A stretch of 64,000 bases of DNA. Source: Actinomycetota bacterium. GTDB taxonomy: Bacteria; Actinomycetota; Thermoleophilia; Solirubrobacterales; 70-9. Below the pieces are notes generated by a model. The model searched no databases, had not been told where the DNA came from, and worked only from the letters and a program-made list of their open reading frames with translations. Of this stretch, positions 33,710 through 42,890 are shown one piece after another. The stretch covers positions 29,493-93,492 of the forward strand of contig JAFDWC010000001.1 of the NCBI GenBank assembly GCA_018268655.1, written 5' to 3'. Each line of letters begins with the position of its first letter. The stretch's first letter is position 1. The translations under genes were made by a program, and so were the position numbers.

Positions 33710-34414
33710 ATGGCAACTTCGGCGCGTAAGCCAATGCGACCCCTGAGCGCCGATTCCCTGGTCGGCCTCGCCTACGACTCGATCCGCCAGTCGATCCTCT
33801 CGGGCCAGTTCAAACCCGGGGAGCACCTGGTCGAGAGCCGCATCGCGGCCGAGCTCGGGATCAGTCGCGCGCCGGTCCGCGAGGCGATGCAGCGGCTCAG
33901 CCAGGAGGCCCTCACGGTGGAGAAACCGCGCCGTGGAAGCTTCGTGCGGGAAGTCGACGCGAAGGACTTCGTCGACATCTACAACTCGCGCATCGCGATC
34001 GAGAGCACCGCGATCAGGCTGGCCGTCCGCGACGGCGCCTCGCTGGCGCCGATCGAAAAGACGATCGACGCCCTCGCCAAGGCCGCCCAACGGGGCGACG
34101 TCGCCAAGACCGTGGACCTCGAGCTCAAGGTCCACGAGCAGATCTGCGAGGCGTCGGGCAACCAGTACATCGCCCTGATCTTCCGCTCGCTCGCCGGGCC
34201 GATCCGGGTGGCCCTGGGGATGGACGACGCGGCCTACGAAAACCTCGAGGACGTCGCGACCGAGCACCTGCCCCTGCTGGAGGCGATGCGCTCGGGGGAC
34301 GCCACGCTGGCCGCGCGGACGATGGAAGCTCACATCGTCTCGACGGTCGGCCCCGTCCTCGAGCGTCTCGGCGGCGATCCCGATGACTTCCTGACCCAGA
34401 CCGAGGAGATGTAG
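33710..34414 (+). CDS. GntR/FCD-family transcriptional regulator
   Basis: This 234-residue protein has a winged helix-turn-helix ('AYDSIRQSILSGQFKPGEHL', 'AAELGISRAPVREAMQRL', 23-70) followed by an FCD ligand domain with helices and the metal/ligand positions typical of the FadR subgroup ('IYNSRIAIESTAIRLAV', 'HEQICEASGNQYI', 'HLPLLEAMRSGD', 'MEAHI'). The operators of this subgroup fit TnGTnnACnA. Matching sites occur around this gene and three other promoters in the cluster, so it is probably the local pathway repressor. Its stop is directly followed by the ureohydrolase ATG, indicating an operon. Confidence 0.92.
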   Translation: MATSARKPMRPLSADSLVGLAYDSIRQSILSGQFKPGEHLVESRIAAELGISRAPVREAMQRLSQEALTVEKPRRGSFVREVDAKDFVDIYNSRIAIESTAIRLAVRDGASLAPIEKTIDALAKAAQRGDVAKTVDLELKVHEQICEASGNQYIALIFRSLAGPIRVALGMDDAAYENLEDVATEHLPLLEAMRSGDATLAARTMEAHIVSTVGPVLERLGGDPDDFLTQTEEM

Positions 34415-35359
34415 ATGCCCGAATTCCAGCCGATCGACTCGTCCGTGATCCCGCGCGATGCGGACGTCGCGACCTTCATGCGCCTGCCGCGCGTGCACGA
34501 TCTCGACGGAGTCGAGATCGGCATCTTCGGGGTCGGCCTCGACGCCGCCACCTACCGCGGCGGCACCCGCCAGGGCCCGGCCGCCGTGCGCGAGGCCTCG
34601 CGGGCGATCCGCCGGGTCAACCCGCGCACCGAGGTGAGCCCCTTCGACCTCGCCAACGTCGCCGACATCGGCGACGTGCCGGTCAACGTGCTCGATTACG
34701 CGGGCTCGCTGAAGCTGGTGGAGGAGCACGTCGCCGGGCTGAAGGGGCGCGGGATCTGGCCGATCGCCGTCGGCGGCGACCACTCGACCACCCTCCCGGT
34801 CCTCCGCGGCCTCGGCGGCGGCGAGCCGCTCGGCCTGATCCAGTTCGACTCGCACGCCGACGTCCAGGACGTCTTCTTCGGGACCAAGGACAACCACGCC
34901 AGCCTCGCCCGGCGAGCCACCGAGGAGGGTCTGGTCGACCCCGCTCGGGTCGTCCAGATCGGTCTCCGTGGGACCCGCTTCGGCGACGGCGACGTCCAGT
35001 GGGGCATCGACGCCGGCTTCACCGCGATCACCTACGACGACTACGAGGAGATGGGCCGGGCGAAGGCGATCGAGCGCATCCTCGAGAGCGTCGGCGATCA
35101 GCCGGTCTACGTCACCTACGACATCGACGGCCTCGATCCGACCGAGGCCCCGGGGACGCCGGCCCGCGAGCCGGGCGGCCTCTCGATGCGCGACTCGCAG
35201 GTCATCCTCCGCTCGCTGAACGGCATCAACGCGATCGGCGGCGACGTCTGCGAGGTCGCCCCCTCGCTGGACCCGAGCGGGCTCACCCAGCTGAACGCGG
35301 CCAACCTGCTGTTCGAGATCACCTGTCTCCTGGCCGCCAACCGCGCCAAGACCGCGTAG
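34415..35359 (+). CDS. Ureohydrolase (agmatinase/guanidinobutyrase family), atypical HGT region
   Basis: This 314-residue binuclear-manganese enzyme has 'AVGGDHSTTLPVL' (His123), 'FDSHADVQD' (Asp145, His147, Asp149) and 'YDIDGLDPTEAPGTP' (Asp236, Asp238). All metal ligands are present. Where agmatinases have a HisGlyThr segment after the second motif, this one has 'DNHASLARRATEEG', a likely specificity change. It hydrolyses a guanidino compound to urea plus an amine. In context, 4-guanidinobutyrate or a related acid is the likely substrate. It starts immediately after the GntR stop, so the regulator and enzyme are co-transcribed. Confidence 0.87.
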   Translation: MPEFQPIDSSVIPRDADVATFMRLPRVHDLDGVEIGIFGVGLDAATYRGGTRQGPAAVREASRAIRRVNPRTEVSPFDLANVADIGDVPVNVLDYAGSLKLVEEHVAGLKGRGIWPIAVGGDHSTTLPVLRGLGGGEPLGLIQFDSHADVQDVFFGTKDNHASLARRATEEGLVDPARVVQIGLRGTRFGDGDVQWGIDAGFTAITYDDYEEMGRAKAIERILESVGDQPVYVTYDIDGLDPTEAPGTPAREPGGLSMRDSQVILRSLNGINAIGGDVCEVAPSLDPSGLTQLNAANLLFEITCLLAANRAKTA

Positions 35360-35373
35360 CTCGGGCTCAGCGC

Positions 35374-36186
35374 TCAGGAGCCCGACCGCACGTTGCGGTT
35401 GAAGATCAGCACCAGGAGCATGATCGCGGCGGTGCCCGCAAGGACCAGCGTCGACGCCGCGGCGATCGTCGGGTCGACGTTGTTGATCGTCTGGAACATC
35501 TGAACCGGCAGCGTTTTCATCGTCGGGGTCGAGAGGAAGAGCGCCGTCACGACCTCGTCGAAGGAGGTGATGAAGGCGAGCACGGCGCCGGCGAAGATGC
35601 CCGGGCCGATCGCCGGCAGCGTCACCCGCAGGAAGGTGGACCAGGGCGAGGCGCCGAGGCTGGCCGCCGCCTGCTCGAGGCGCCGATCGAATCCCGCCAG
35701 GCTGGTCGACACCGAGATCACGACGAAGGGGATCGCGAGCGCCGTGTGGGCGAGGACGAAGCCGAGCTCGTGGCCGGCCAGGCGCCAGGGCAGGAAGACC
35801 AGGTAGACGCCCACCGCGACGATCACGACCGGGACGATGATCGGCGAGAGCACCAGCCCGCGGACGACGGCCTTGCCGGGCAACACGCCACGATCCAGGC
35901 CGATCGCGCAGGCGGTGCCGAGCACGCCGGCGAGCACCACGACGAGCAGCGCGATCACGACCGAGTGGGTCAGTGCTTCGACCCATTCCGGGGCCGTGAA
36001 CAGCTGGTGGTACCACTCCGTCGACCAGGTGGTCGGCGGGAATTCGAACGACTGCTTGCCGGTGAAGCTCAGGGGGATGACGACGAGGATCGGGGCAAGC
36101 AGCCAGATCACCATCACGCCGCCGAAGATCCGCAGGAGCACACCCGCGGCACCAGTGCGCGGCCGCCGCGCCTTCAGCCCGTTCAC
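35374..36186 (-). CDS. ABC transporter permease (PotC-like)
   Basis: This 270-residue permease has six membrane segments and the BPD permease EAA-loop ('EQAAASLGASPWSTFLRVTLP', a 20-residue view centred on about 170-190). It starts with GTG at 36186, overlapping the upstream permease stop by four bases. It forms the membrane part of a spermidine/putrescine-type importer with the other permease, lipoprotein and ATPase genes. It ends 14 bp from the convergent ureohydrolase stop. Confidence 0.9.
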   Translation of the reverse strand: MNGLKARRPRTGAAGVLLRIFGGVMVIWLLAPILVVIPLSFTGKQSFEFPPTTWSTEWYHQLFTAPEWVEALTHSVVIALLVVVLAGVLGTACAIGLDRGVLPGKAVVRGLVLSPIIVPVVIVAVGVYLVFLPWRLAGHELGFVLAHTALAIPFVVISVSTSLAGFDRRLEQAAASLGASPWSTFLRVTLPAIGPGIFAGAVLAFITSFDEVVTALFLSTPTMKTLPVQMFQTINNVDPTIAAASTLVLAGTAAIMLLVLIFNRNVRSGS

Positions 36187-37118
36187 AGTCGCCCTCCCCC
36201 GGCCCCGACCCTCTCGAGTCGGCGGCGGGTCAAGGTCGCGACGACCGCGACCAGGACGAGCGTGCAGACGAGGAGGACGAGAGCCATCGCTCCGGCGTGA
36301 CCCCAATCGAGCAGTTTCTGGGTCTGCGCGACGATCGCCTGCGAGATCAGGCTGTTGTCGGGAGAGCCGATGATCGCCGGGGTGATGTAGAAGCCGAGCG
36401 AGAGGATGAAGACGAGCAGGGCGCCCGACATGATGCCGGGCAGGGAGAGGGGCAGGTAGACCTTGAAGAAGGTGGTGCTCGAGCTCGCGCCGAGGCTGCT
36501 GGAGGCGGTCAGGAGCCGCCGGTCGATGTTGCGCAGATTTGCGTACAGGGGCAGGATCATGAACGGCGTCATGACGTGACACATGGCGATGATGACCCCG
36601 GGTGTGGTGCCGAGGAGGCTTGCCTTCGGAAACCCGAGAAAGGTGATGATGCTGTTGATCACGCCGTCGTCCCGGAGCAGGATCCGCCAGGCGTAGTTCC
36701 GCACCAGGATGCTCTGCCAGCAAGACATGACGACGATCCCGAGGAGCAGGACGAGCCATCGTCTGCTGACGATCGTCAGCAGGTAGGTGAACGGATAGGC
36801 GATCAGCAGGCAGATCACGGTGACGATCAGCGACGTCTCGAAGGTCCTGATCAGGATCGTGATCTGGGTCGGTTCGCTGAAGAACCAGTTGAGGTTGGCG
36901 AGCGCGTTCCCCTGCGTTCCCGTGTGGTTGGTGAAGGTCCTGCCGATGATCTTGCCCACCGGGTAGAAGAAGGTGACCGACAGCATCACCAGCGCCGGCA
37001 GAACCAGCAGGGCAGCCATGTTCACCCGCCCACTCGCGGCCCGGCTGATGCTGCCGAGCCCGGGGGTCGGGCGCGGGGCGGCCGGCAGCCGCCCCGCGCT
37101 TTCGTTCGATGCACTCAC
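36183..37118 (-). CDS. ABC transporter permease (PotB-like)
   Basis: This 311-residue protein has an N-terminal cytoplasmic stretch then six membrane segments ('ALLVLPALVMLSVTFFYPVG', 'ILVRNYAWRILLRDDG', 'GVIIAMCHVMTPFMILPL'). The EAA-like loop reads 'LLTASSSLGASSSTTFFKV'. It belongs to the polyamine/thiamine importer branch, as its partner does. It follows the substrate-binding lipoprotein gene by 30 bp and overlaps the next permease by four bases. Confidence 0.9.
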   Translation of the reverse strand: MSASNESAGRLPAAPRPTPGLGSISRAASGRVNMAALLVLPALVMLSVTFFYPVGKIIGRTFTNHTGTQGNALANLNWFFSEPTQITILIRTFETSLIVTVICLLIAYPFTYLLTIVSRRWLVLLLGIVVMSCWQSILVRNYAWRILLRDDGVINSIITFLGFPKASLLGTTPGVIIAMCHVMTPFMILPLYANLRNIDRRLLTASSSLGASSSTTFFKVYLPLSLPGIMSGALLVFILSLGFYITPAIIGSPDNSLISQAIVAQTQKLLDWGHAGAMALVLLVCTLVLVAVVATLTRRRLERVGAGGGRL

Positions 37119-37148
37119 CGGAGAATCTCCTGGAGTTGCGGCCCGGCC

Positions 37149-38321
37149 TCAGCCGGTGATCGCGGACTCCCATTCTTCGCTGAACTTGGCGTCGTTTTCG
37201 CTCCACCACGTCCAGTCGACCAGCGAGCCGGCGCCGAGGATCTGTTTCGATCCGGAGACGAGCCAGGGGCTGAGCTTCTTTGCCTGCGGCGGGACGAAGC
37301 CCTCCGGCGACCCGTAGGCGGGCAGCTGTTCGAAGTACCGTTTGTTGTTGACGGGGTCGTAGATGTAGTTCAGGAGCTCTTCGGCCGCTGCCGCGTTGGG
37401 AGCGCCCTTCGGGATCCCGAAGGTCCCGGACGCGGTCGAGGACCAGCCGTGGGCGATGCCCCATTCGGCCCCGAGTTTCTGGCCTTCGATCAGCATCCGG
37501 GTGGTGTAGATGCCCATCGAGACGTCGTTGTTCTGCATCGCGTCGGCCGCCTGGCTCGCCGTTTCGTAGACCGACAGGTTGCCCTTCGCCCCTTCGACCT
37601 CTTTGATCACCTTTTCGGTGTCGAGCGGATAGGGGTTGTGGACGTTGGCGCCGGCGGCAACCGCGGCACACTCCGGCGGCCCACCGTAGTAGTAGCCCCA
37701 GATCTGCCGCTTGCCGGGGAACTTCTGCGTGTTGAAGAAGTCCTGGCACGTTTCCGGGCCGCCGTTCGGGAATTCCTTTTCCGAGTACCCGATCACGTAT
37801 GAGTACACGTAGTCAGGGCCGGTGCATTTCGATTTCGGCTGGTAGATCTTGGCCACGTGCTTGAGGTTGGGAACGTTTTTGAATTCTTCCCATTCTTCGC
37901 CGCACTTGGGATCCATGACGAACGCGTCGCCGTCCACCAGGTCGTAGTTGACCGCGCCCGATTCGACCTGTGCCTGGATCTTCGCGTAGTTGGTCGGAGA
38001 TTCCTCGACGATTTTCGCGCCGGTCTCTTCTTCGAACGGTTTGAACCAGGCCGAGGCCATCGCTTCGTCGGTGATCCCGCCGAAGCCGAGGTAGGTGATG
38101 GTCGTCCCCGCGAGACTGGGGTATTCGGAGCTTGATTTCGAACCGGCGTTCGCGGTTTCACCTTCGGTTTCTTCGCTCGTCGTCGCACCGCCCGAGGTGG
38201 TCGATGACGAACCGCCGCCGCACCCGGCGATGATCAGACAGAGGACCAACGCTGCCCCAAGCAGCAGAGCCAGATGGAATTTGGACCCACTGCCACGTCG
38301 ATTGGTCGTTACAGACCGCAT
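37149..38321 (-). CDS. ABC transporter substrate-binding lipoprotein (PotD-like)
   Basis: This 390-residue protein has a lipoprotein signal with lipobox 'LIIAGCGG' (lipidated Cys34), a Ser/Thr/Gly linker, then a type II periplasmic-binding fold ('TTITYLGFGGITDEAMASAW', 'TNYAKIQAQVESGAVNYDLV', 'GTFGIPKGAPNAAAAEELLN'). It belongs with the spermidine/putrescine-binding group, whose acidic residues grip amino groups. A cationic amine or guanidino compound is therefore the likely ligand. The mature protein has several Cys, unusual for this group ('DPKCGEEW', 'SKCTGPDY', 'ETCQDFF', 'PPECAAV'). Confidence 0.9.
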   Translation of the reverse strand: MRSVTTNRRGSGSKFHLALLLGAALVLCLIIAGCGGGSSSTTSGGATTSEETEGETANAGSKSSSEYPSLAGTTITYLGFGGITDEAMASAWFKPFEEETGAKIVEESPTNYAKIQAQVESGAVNYDLVDGDAFVMDPKCGEEWEEFKNVPNLKHVAKIYQPKSKCTGPDYVYSYVIGYSEKEFPNGGPETCQDFFNTQKFPGKRQIWGYYYGGPPECAAVAAGANVHNPYPLDTEKVIKEVEGAKGNLSVYETASQAADAMQNNDVSMGIYTTRMLIEGQKLGAEWGIAHGWSSTASGTFGIPKGAPNAAAAEELLNYIYDPVNNKRYFEQLPAYGSPEGFVPPQAKKLSPWLVSGSKQILGAGSLVDWTWWSENDAKFSEEWESAITG

Positions 38322-38376
38322 GTATCGTCTCTCCTTGATATGGCTGAACCCGACACGTCGGTTGCCCGACGGTTGC

Positions 38377-39513
38377 TTACTTCACTTCGTTTGCCAGCTG
38401 ATCGAGGTCGGGACCCACGGATGCGCCACCCGTCAACAGGACGGAGTCATCCGGGGCCCAGAACACCTCCACTGGCTGGCCGGCCGCGGGGCCCGTCCCA
38501 ACGCTGGCCGACTCACGTACGACTAGCTCTCTTCCGTCGGAGAGAACCACCTCGGTCTTGCGGGCCGACCCCAGGTAGATCACCTGTTTCACCGTGCCCT
38601 GCAAGATGTTCGCCCCGTTGCTGGGGCTGATCCCGTCGCGCCTGATGTTGACCCGCTCCGGGCGGACCACCAGGACCGCGTTGGGATCGTCGCCGCCGTG
38701 GGCCGCTGGCCCCCGCAGCTCGAACTGCTCCGACGCGATGATGCCGAGGTCGCCATCCCTGCGGTAGCGACCTTTGAAGCAGTTCGACTCGCCGACGAAC
38801 TCGGCGACGAACAGGGTCTCCGGCCGCTCGTACAGCTCGGTGGCGGTGCCGACCTGCTCGATCTTGCCGTGGTTGAAGACCGCGATCCGATCGGAGAGGA
38901 CCAGCGCCTCTTCCTGATCGTGGGTGACGTAGACGAAGGTGATCCCGAGCTCCTGATGGATGCGCTTGAACTCGAGCTGCAGCCACTCGCGGAGTTTCTT
39001 GTCGAGCGCGCCGAGCGGCTCGTCCATCAACAGCAGGCGGGGATTGAAGACCAGGGCCCGGGCAAGCGCGACCCGCTGCTGCTGCCCGCCCGAGAGCTGG
39101 CGCGGGTAGCGCTTGACGAAGTCCTTCATCCGCACCAGGTCGAGCACCTCATCGATCCGGGTCGCCCGCTCGGCCTTCGCCATCCGCCGCCGCTTCAGCG
39201 GGAAGGCGACGTTGTCCTCGACCGTCATGTGCGGGAACAGGGCGTAGTGCTGGAAGACGACGCCGATGTTCCGCTTGTGGGCCGGGACCCGGTCGATCGC
39301 CTTCCCGTCGAGCTGGATCTGGCCCTCGTCGGCCTGGGTGAACCCCGCGATCATGTTCAAGGTCGTGGTCTTCCCCGAGCCGCTCGGGCCGAGCAGGGTG
39401 ACGAACTCGCCCGCCGGGATCTCGAGGGAGACGTCGTCCACGGCGACGCTGTCCTCGTAGCGCTTCACCAGACCGGTGAGACCCAGGGCGGCACCTCGAG
39501 TTGATCCGCTCAT
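38377..39513 (-). CDS. ABC transporter ATP-binding protein (PotA-like)
   Basis: This 378-residue protein has Walker A '[19 protein letters not shown]', the signature '[17 protein letters not shown]', Walker B '[17 protein letters not shown]' and H-loop '[13 protein letters not shown]'. A C-terminal TOBE domain follows ('[20 protein letters not shown]'). The ATG at 39513 follows 'ggagaagg'; the frame is open back to 39636 without homology. It is the first gene of the importer operon ATPase, lipoprotein, permease, permease. Operator site C lies 74 bases upstream, so uptake is under the GntR regulator. Confidence 0.92.
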   Translation of the reverse strand: MSGSTRGAALGLTGLVKRYEDSVAVDDVSLEIPAGEFVTLLGPSGSGKTTTLNMIAGFTQADEGQIQLDGKAIDRVPAHKRNIGVVFQHYALFPHMTVEDNVAFPLKRRRMAKAERATRIDEVLDLVRMKDFVKRYPRQLSGGQQQRVALARALVFNPRLLLMDEPLGALDKKLREWLQLEFKRIHQELGITFVYVTHDQEEALVLSDRIAVFNHGKIEQVGTATELYERPETLFVAEFVGESNCFKGRYRRDGDLGIIASEQFELRGPAAHGGDDPNAVLVVRPERVNIRRDGISPSNGANILQGTVKQVIYLGSARKTEVVLSDGRELVVRESASVGTGPAAGQPVEVFWAPDDSVLLTGGASVGPDLDQLANEVK

Positions 39514-39586
39514 CTCATCCTTCTCCACATCGGTGTCGACCCGCGTGATCACGAGCTCTCCTCGACCACTCCCGACTGTATAGGAA

Positions 39587-39603
39587 TCGTCGACAGTCGG
39601 CAA
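39587..39603. promoter_or_regulatory. GntR-type operator site C
   Basis: TCGTCGACAGTCGGCAA is upstream of the importer operon and downstream of the aminotransferase stop. It has two differences from the consensus TTGTCGACAGTCGACAA and shares the GTCGGCAA right half with site A. It would place the transporter under the same regulator as the catabolic enzymes. Confidence 0.72.
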
Positions 39604-39648
39604 TAATTCCTGGCTGCCCACCGGTCCTCCTGGCATCTCGCGCGGCGT

Positions 39649-40974
39649 TCAGCCACTGGTCACCTTGCTCTCCTCGAGCTCCTCGTCGGCAAGGGCCAGG
39701 CCCTGGTCGAGGGCGTCCAGCAGCTGCCGGACTTCCGGCTCCTCGACGATGAACGGAGGCGCCAGGAAGAGGGAGGTCTGCTCGCCGCTCGTCCCGATCA
39801 GAGCACCGGCATCGAGCGCCCGGTTGGCGACCCGGGAGGCGAGGGGCGCCTCGGCGACGTCGGCGCGCCAGCCACGCCAGTCGGGGCCCTCCAGCTCGAC
39901 CGTCCAGTGCGCTCCCCGACCGTCCACGCGAGTGACGCTGGGGTGCCGCTCGGCGATCTCCGCGAGGCCCGCGGCGAAGACCGCGTCCAGCTCCCGGATG
40001 TGGCCGACGAGGTCATCGCGGGCGTGGACCTTCAGGTGCGCCCGCATCGCCGCGATCATCACCGGGTGCCCGCGGAAGGTGCTGAAGGTCTGCCAGCGCT
40101 CGTGGTCGAGCATCTCGGCGACCCGCTGCGAGAGGAGGACCGCCCCGGCCGGGGCCGCTCCACCCGCCAACGGCTTGCCCAGGGTGATGATGTCGGGGCG
40201 GCGCTCGCCGCCTTCGAAGCCGAACCAGGAGCCGGTGCGGCCGAAGCCGGTGACGACCTCGTCGGCAATCCACAGGGTCCCCGTCTCACGGGCGGCGTCG
40301 GCGACGGTGTCCTGGAACTCGGGTGAGTGGTAGATCCCGCCCTGCGTGTAGTCGACGATCACCGCCGCCGAGTCCTTCATCAGCTCGACCGCGGTGGCCC
40401 GGAGCTCGTGTGCCGGCAGATCCTCCTCGGCACCCTTGATCCGCGCGCCGCGCGGCATCGGCAGCTGGCGGACGTCCGCCAGTCGCGCCGCGGGCCGGAC
40501 GCCGCCGTCGGTGCTCGAGAGCCCGCCGTGCCAGTGCGGCTGCACGGTCATTTCGCGCGCGAGGCCGTTGATCCCGTGGTAGGCCCGCTCGCGCGTCACC
40601 AGGGGAGCCCGGCCGGTGAGGGCCTGGGCCAGGGAGAGCGCCAGGTCGTTGGCTTCGCCGCCGCTGAGCGCAAACCGCACCGCGCCTACCAGCGTCGCGT
40701 CGCCGCCGAACGCCGTCTCGATCAGCTCGTCGATCGCAGCCTCGCGTCCGGGCCAGTACCAGCCGTCGTTGACGACCGGCTCCTCCGCCGCCGCCTTGAC
40801 CGCGGCGACCATGTCGGGGTGCCGGTGGCCCAGCGAGGCGCCGGTGTTGCTGCCGTCGATGACTCGGCGCCCGTCCTTGAGGACGAAGAAGACCCCCTCA
40901 CCGGTCCCGATCTGCACTTCGTTCGAGCGCCCGACGTTGAAATCACTGATCAGGAGTTTCGAATTGCCGCTCAT
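39649..40974 (-). CDS. Class III PLP-dependent aminotransferase
   Basis: This 441-residue enzyme has 'FALSGGEANDLALSLA' for cofactor phosphate, 'LWIADEVVTGFGRTG' with the Asp that holds the pyridine nitrogen, and 'IITLGKPLAGGAAPAG' with the Schiff-base Lys. Family members transaminate omega-amines such as putrescine, GABA and ornithine. A bent motif 'GGEAN' replaces the more common Gly-x-Glu-Ala set, suggesting a less studied subgroup. The ATG at 40974 follows 'aaggga'. Operator site D lies about 70 bases upstream. It may act on the amine left after urea is released. Confidence 0.88.
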   Translation of the reverse strand: MSGNSKLLISDFNVGRSNEVQIGTGEGVFFVLKDGRRVIDGSNTGASLGHRHPDMVAAVKAAAEEPVVNDGWYWPGREAAIDELIETAFGGDATLVGAVRFALSGGEANDLALSLAQALTGRAPLVTRERAYHGINGLAREMTVQPHWHGGLSSTDGGVRPAARLADVRQLPMPRGARIKGAEEDLPAHELRATAVELMKDSAAVIVDYTQGGIYHSPEFQDTVADAARETGTLWIADEVVTGFGRTGSWFGFEGGERRPDIITLGKPLAGGAAPAGAVLLSQRVAEMLDHERWQTFSTFRGHPVMIAAMRAHLKVHARDDLVGHIRELDAVFAAGLAEIAERHPSVTRVDGRGAHWTVELEGPDWRGWRADVAEAPLASRVANRALDAGALIGTSGEQTSLFLAPPFIVEEPEVRQLLDALDQGLALADEELEESKVTSG

Positions 40975-41042
40975 CCACAAGTCCCTTCCCTCAACGCGTC
41001 TCGGCGTGCGCCTGCCACGCCTTTCCATTCCGATCGGGAGAC

Positions 41043-41059
41043 TAGTCGACTGTCGACAA
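41043..41059. promoter_or_regulatory. GntR-type operator site D
   Basis: On the minus strand this reads TTGTCGACAGTCGACTA, one base from the symmetric consensus. It lies about 70 bases upstream of the aminotransferase start. It is the most symmetric of the four full sites. Confidence 0.75.
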
Positions 41060-41264
41060 TTTTCAAGTCGCCGCCTCTTTTGCCCGCGGGCTCGCATTAG
41101 TGGCCTGGATCTCCTCACAGCAGGACCTTGCCTAAACGATAACGCACCCGACGTAGAGGCGTCAATCCTTGGCGCATTCGGCTCTGGGGTTCTGCCGGGA
41201 CGCTGCCGCCGTTCGGCCGGCCTTCGGGCACCAGCTCAACTGACACCTAACTCGGCTGATAATG

Positions 41265-41278
41265 CCAAAACGATTTGG
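41265..41278. promoter_or_regulatory. LacI-type operator 1
   Basis: CCAAAACGATTTGG is a near palindrome with the central CG step typical of LacI-family operators. It is 14 bases before the ligase ATG at 41293. It matches sites at 47493 and 48598, and a LacI-family gene is at 47559. Binding would block ligase transcription or initiation. Confidence 0.75.
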
Positions 41279-41292
41279 TACAGTGGTGCGGG

Positions 41293-42879
41293 ATGGAGAC
41301 GCCGCGGCTTCCGAGAATCGGTGACTACCTGGACCACTTCGCGGAAGTCCAGTCGGACACCGTCCTGGTGAAACAAGGACCGACCGCGGTCACCTACCGC
41401 GAGGGTAGGGAGCGGGTGGACAGGCTGGCCGCCGCCCTGCTCGCCCACGGCCTGCGACACGGGGATCGCGTCGCGGTCTACGGCCATCCCGACAGTGACG
41501 CCCTGCTGGTCTTCCTCGCCTGCGCGCGGGTCGGCGCGATCTTCACCGGGTTGGCCCCGAAACAGCAGGTCGACGAGCTCGCCTACATCTGCACCCAGGC
41601 CGAGCCCCGCTTCCTCTTCGTCGTCGGCGCGATCGTCGCCGAGCAGCTCGAGAAGATCGCCGCCCTCGGCTCCCGCCTCGATCGCGAGGGGAAGATCGGC
41701 ACTGTGGAGACGATCCACTGCGGCGCCGACGCGCCGCCGGGCTGCCTGTCCCTGGAGCAGTTCGAAGCCGAGGCGACCGACCCTGAGCAGCTCGCGGCGG
41801 CGGCAGCGGCGGTCGAGGCCCTCGACCCCGCCGCCGTGGTCTTCACGTCGGGCTCCTCGGGAGCGCCGAAGGCGGCCCTGCTCGTGCACGGGCCGATGAT
41901 GCGCTCCTACTCGGTCCAGGCCGAGCATTGGTACGGCCGGCGCCCGGTCGGCGTCGCCGACCTGCCGATCAACCATCTCGGTTTCGTCGCCGACAACTGC
42001 ATGACGTTGATGGTCGCCGGCGGCACGATCAACGTCCTCGAACGGTGGACGCCCGAGGGCGTCCTCGAGCTGCTCGAAGCCGAGCGCTTCACCTTCTGGT
42101 GGACCCAGACGACGATGCTGCTGCTGGCCACGCGCAGCCCTCGCTGGGCGCGGACCGACTTCGGCAGCCTCGAACGGATCGCGTTCGGCGGGGCGCCGGT
42201 GAACCCTTCGATGCTCGAGGCGCTGGCGGCCACCGGCGCCTCGCTCAGCAGCGGCTACGGAATGACCGAGGTGCACGGCAACATCACCTACACCGACAAC
42301 GACGCCCCGGCCGAGGCGCTCCTGCACACGGTCGGCAGACCGCACCACGAGTTCGAGGTGCGGATCGTCGACGAGGAGGGGGAGCCCTGCCCGGCCGGGA
42401 CGGTGGGTGAGATCGTCGCCCGCACCGACACCCTGTTCGGCGGCTACCGGGACCGCGCCGGCGCCGTCGATCCGGGTCGCGACGAGGAGGGCTGGTACCA
42501 CACCAAGGACACCGCCTTCGAACGTGAGGACGGCAATTTCGTGCTGGTCGGCCGCAAGGATCACATGTTCAAGTCGGGTGGGTTCAACGTCTACCCGCGG
42601 GAGGTCGAGCGGGTGCTCGAATCCCACCCCGACGTCTCGATCGCGGTCGTCGTCGACGTGCCCGACCCCACCTGGGCCCGGGTCGGCCACGCGTACGTCG
42701 TCCCCGAGCCCGACCGTGACCTCGCGGCCGAGGACCTCGACCAGTTCGCCCGCGAGCGCCTCGCCAACTACAAGGTGCCGAAGCGGCTCCACCTGCGCGA
42801 GGAGCTACCGATGCTGATCAGCGGCAAGGTCGACTCGCGCGCCCTGCAGCGTGAGAGCGAGGCGCTGGTCGAAGGCTGA
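41293..42879 (+). CDS. AMP-forming acyl-CoA ligase
   Basis: This 528-residue member of the ANL superfamily shows the phosphate loop 'VVFTSGSSGAPKAALLVHG', 'SLSSGYGMTEVHGNITYTD', the Asp motif as 'GWYHTKDTAFE', the hinge 'LVGRKDHMFKSGGFNVYPRE', and the C-terminal lysine in 'LISGKVDSRALQRE'. It activates a carboxylic acid to its CoA thioester. ATG at 41293 is preferred to an in-frame TTG at 41275. Operator 1 of the LacI regulon precedes it, so it acts with the acyl-CoA dehydrogenase/hydratase/thiolase genes. The acid may be a guanidino acid, given the ureohydrolase in the same regulon. Confidence 0.88.
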   Translation: METPRLPRIGDYLDHFAEVQSDTVLVKQGPTAVTYREGRERVDRLAAALLAHGLRHGDRVAVYGHPDSDALLVFLACARVGAIFTGLAPKQQVDELAYICTQAEPRFLFVVGAIVAEQLEKIAALGSRLDREGKIGTVETIHCGADAPPGCLSLEQFEAEATDPEQLAAAAAAVEALDPAAVVFTSGSSGAPKAALLVHGPMMRSYSVQAEHWYGRRPVGVADLPINHLGFVADNCMTLMVAGGTINVLERWTPEGVLELLEAERFTFWWTQTTMLLLATRSPRWARTDFGSLERIAFGGAPVNPSMLEALAATGASLSSGYGMTEVHGNITYTDNDAPAEALLHTVGRPHHEFEVRIVDEEGEPCPAGTVGEIVARTDTLFGGYRDRAGAVDPGRDEEGWYHTKDTAFEREDGNFVLVGRKDHMFKSGGFNVYPREVERVLESHPDVSIAVVVDVPDPTWARVGHAYVVPEPDRDLAAEDLDQFARERLANYKVPKRLHLREELPMLISGKVDSRALQRESEALVEG

Positions 42880-42890
42880 CGGCACGCTCG

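Noticed and set aside
33674..36016. 780-residue minus-strand frame over the GntR and ureohydrolase genes
   Set aside because: Antisense shadow of two genes with strong family motifs on the plus strand.
41131..41150. Possible fourth LacI-type operator ('CCTAAACGATAACG')
   Set aside because: It matches only the middle of the consensus and both arms are broken. It is too weak to claim.
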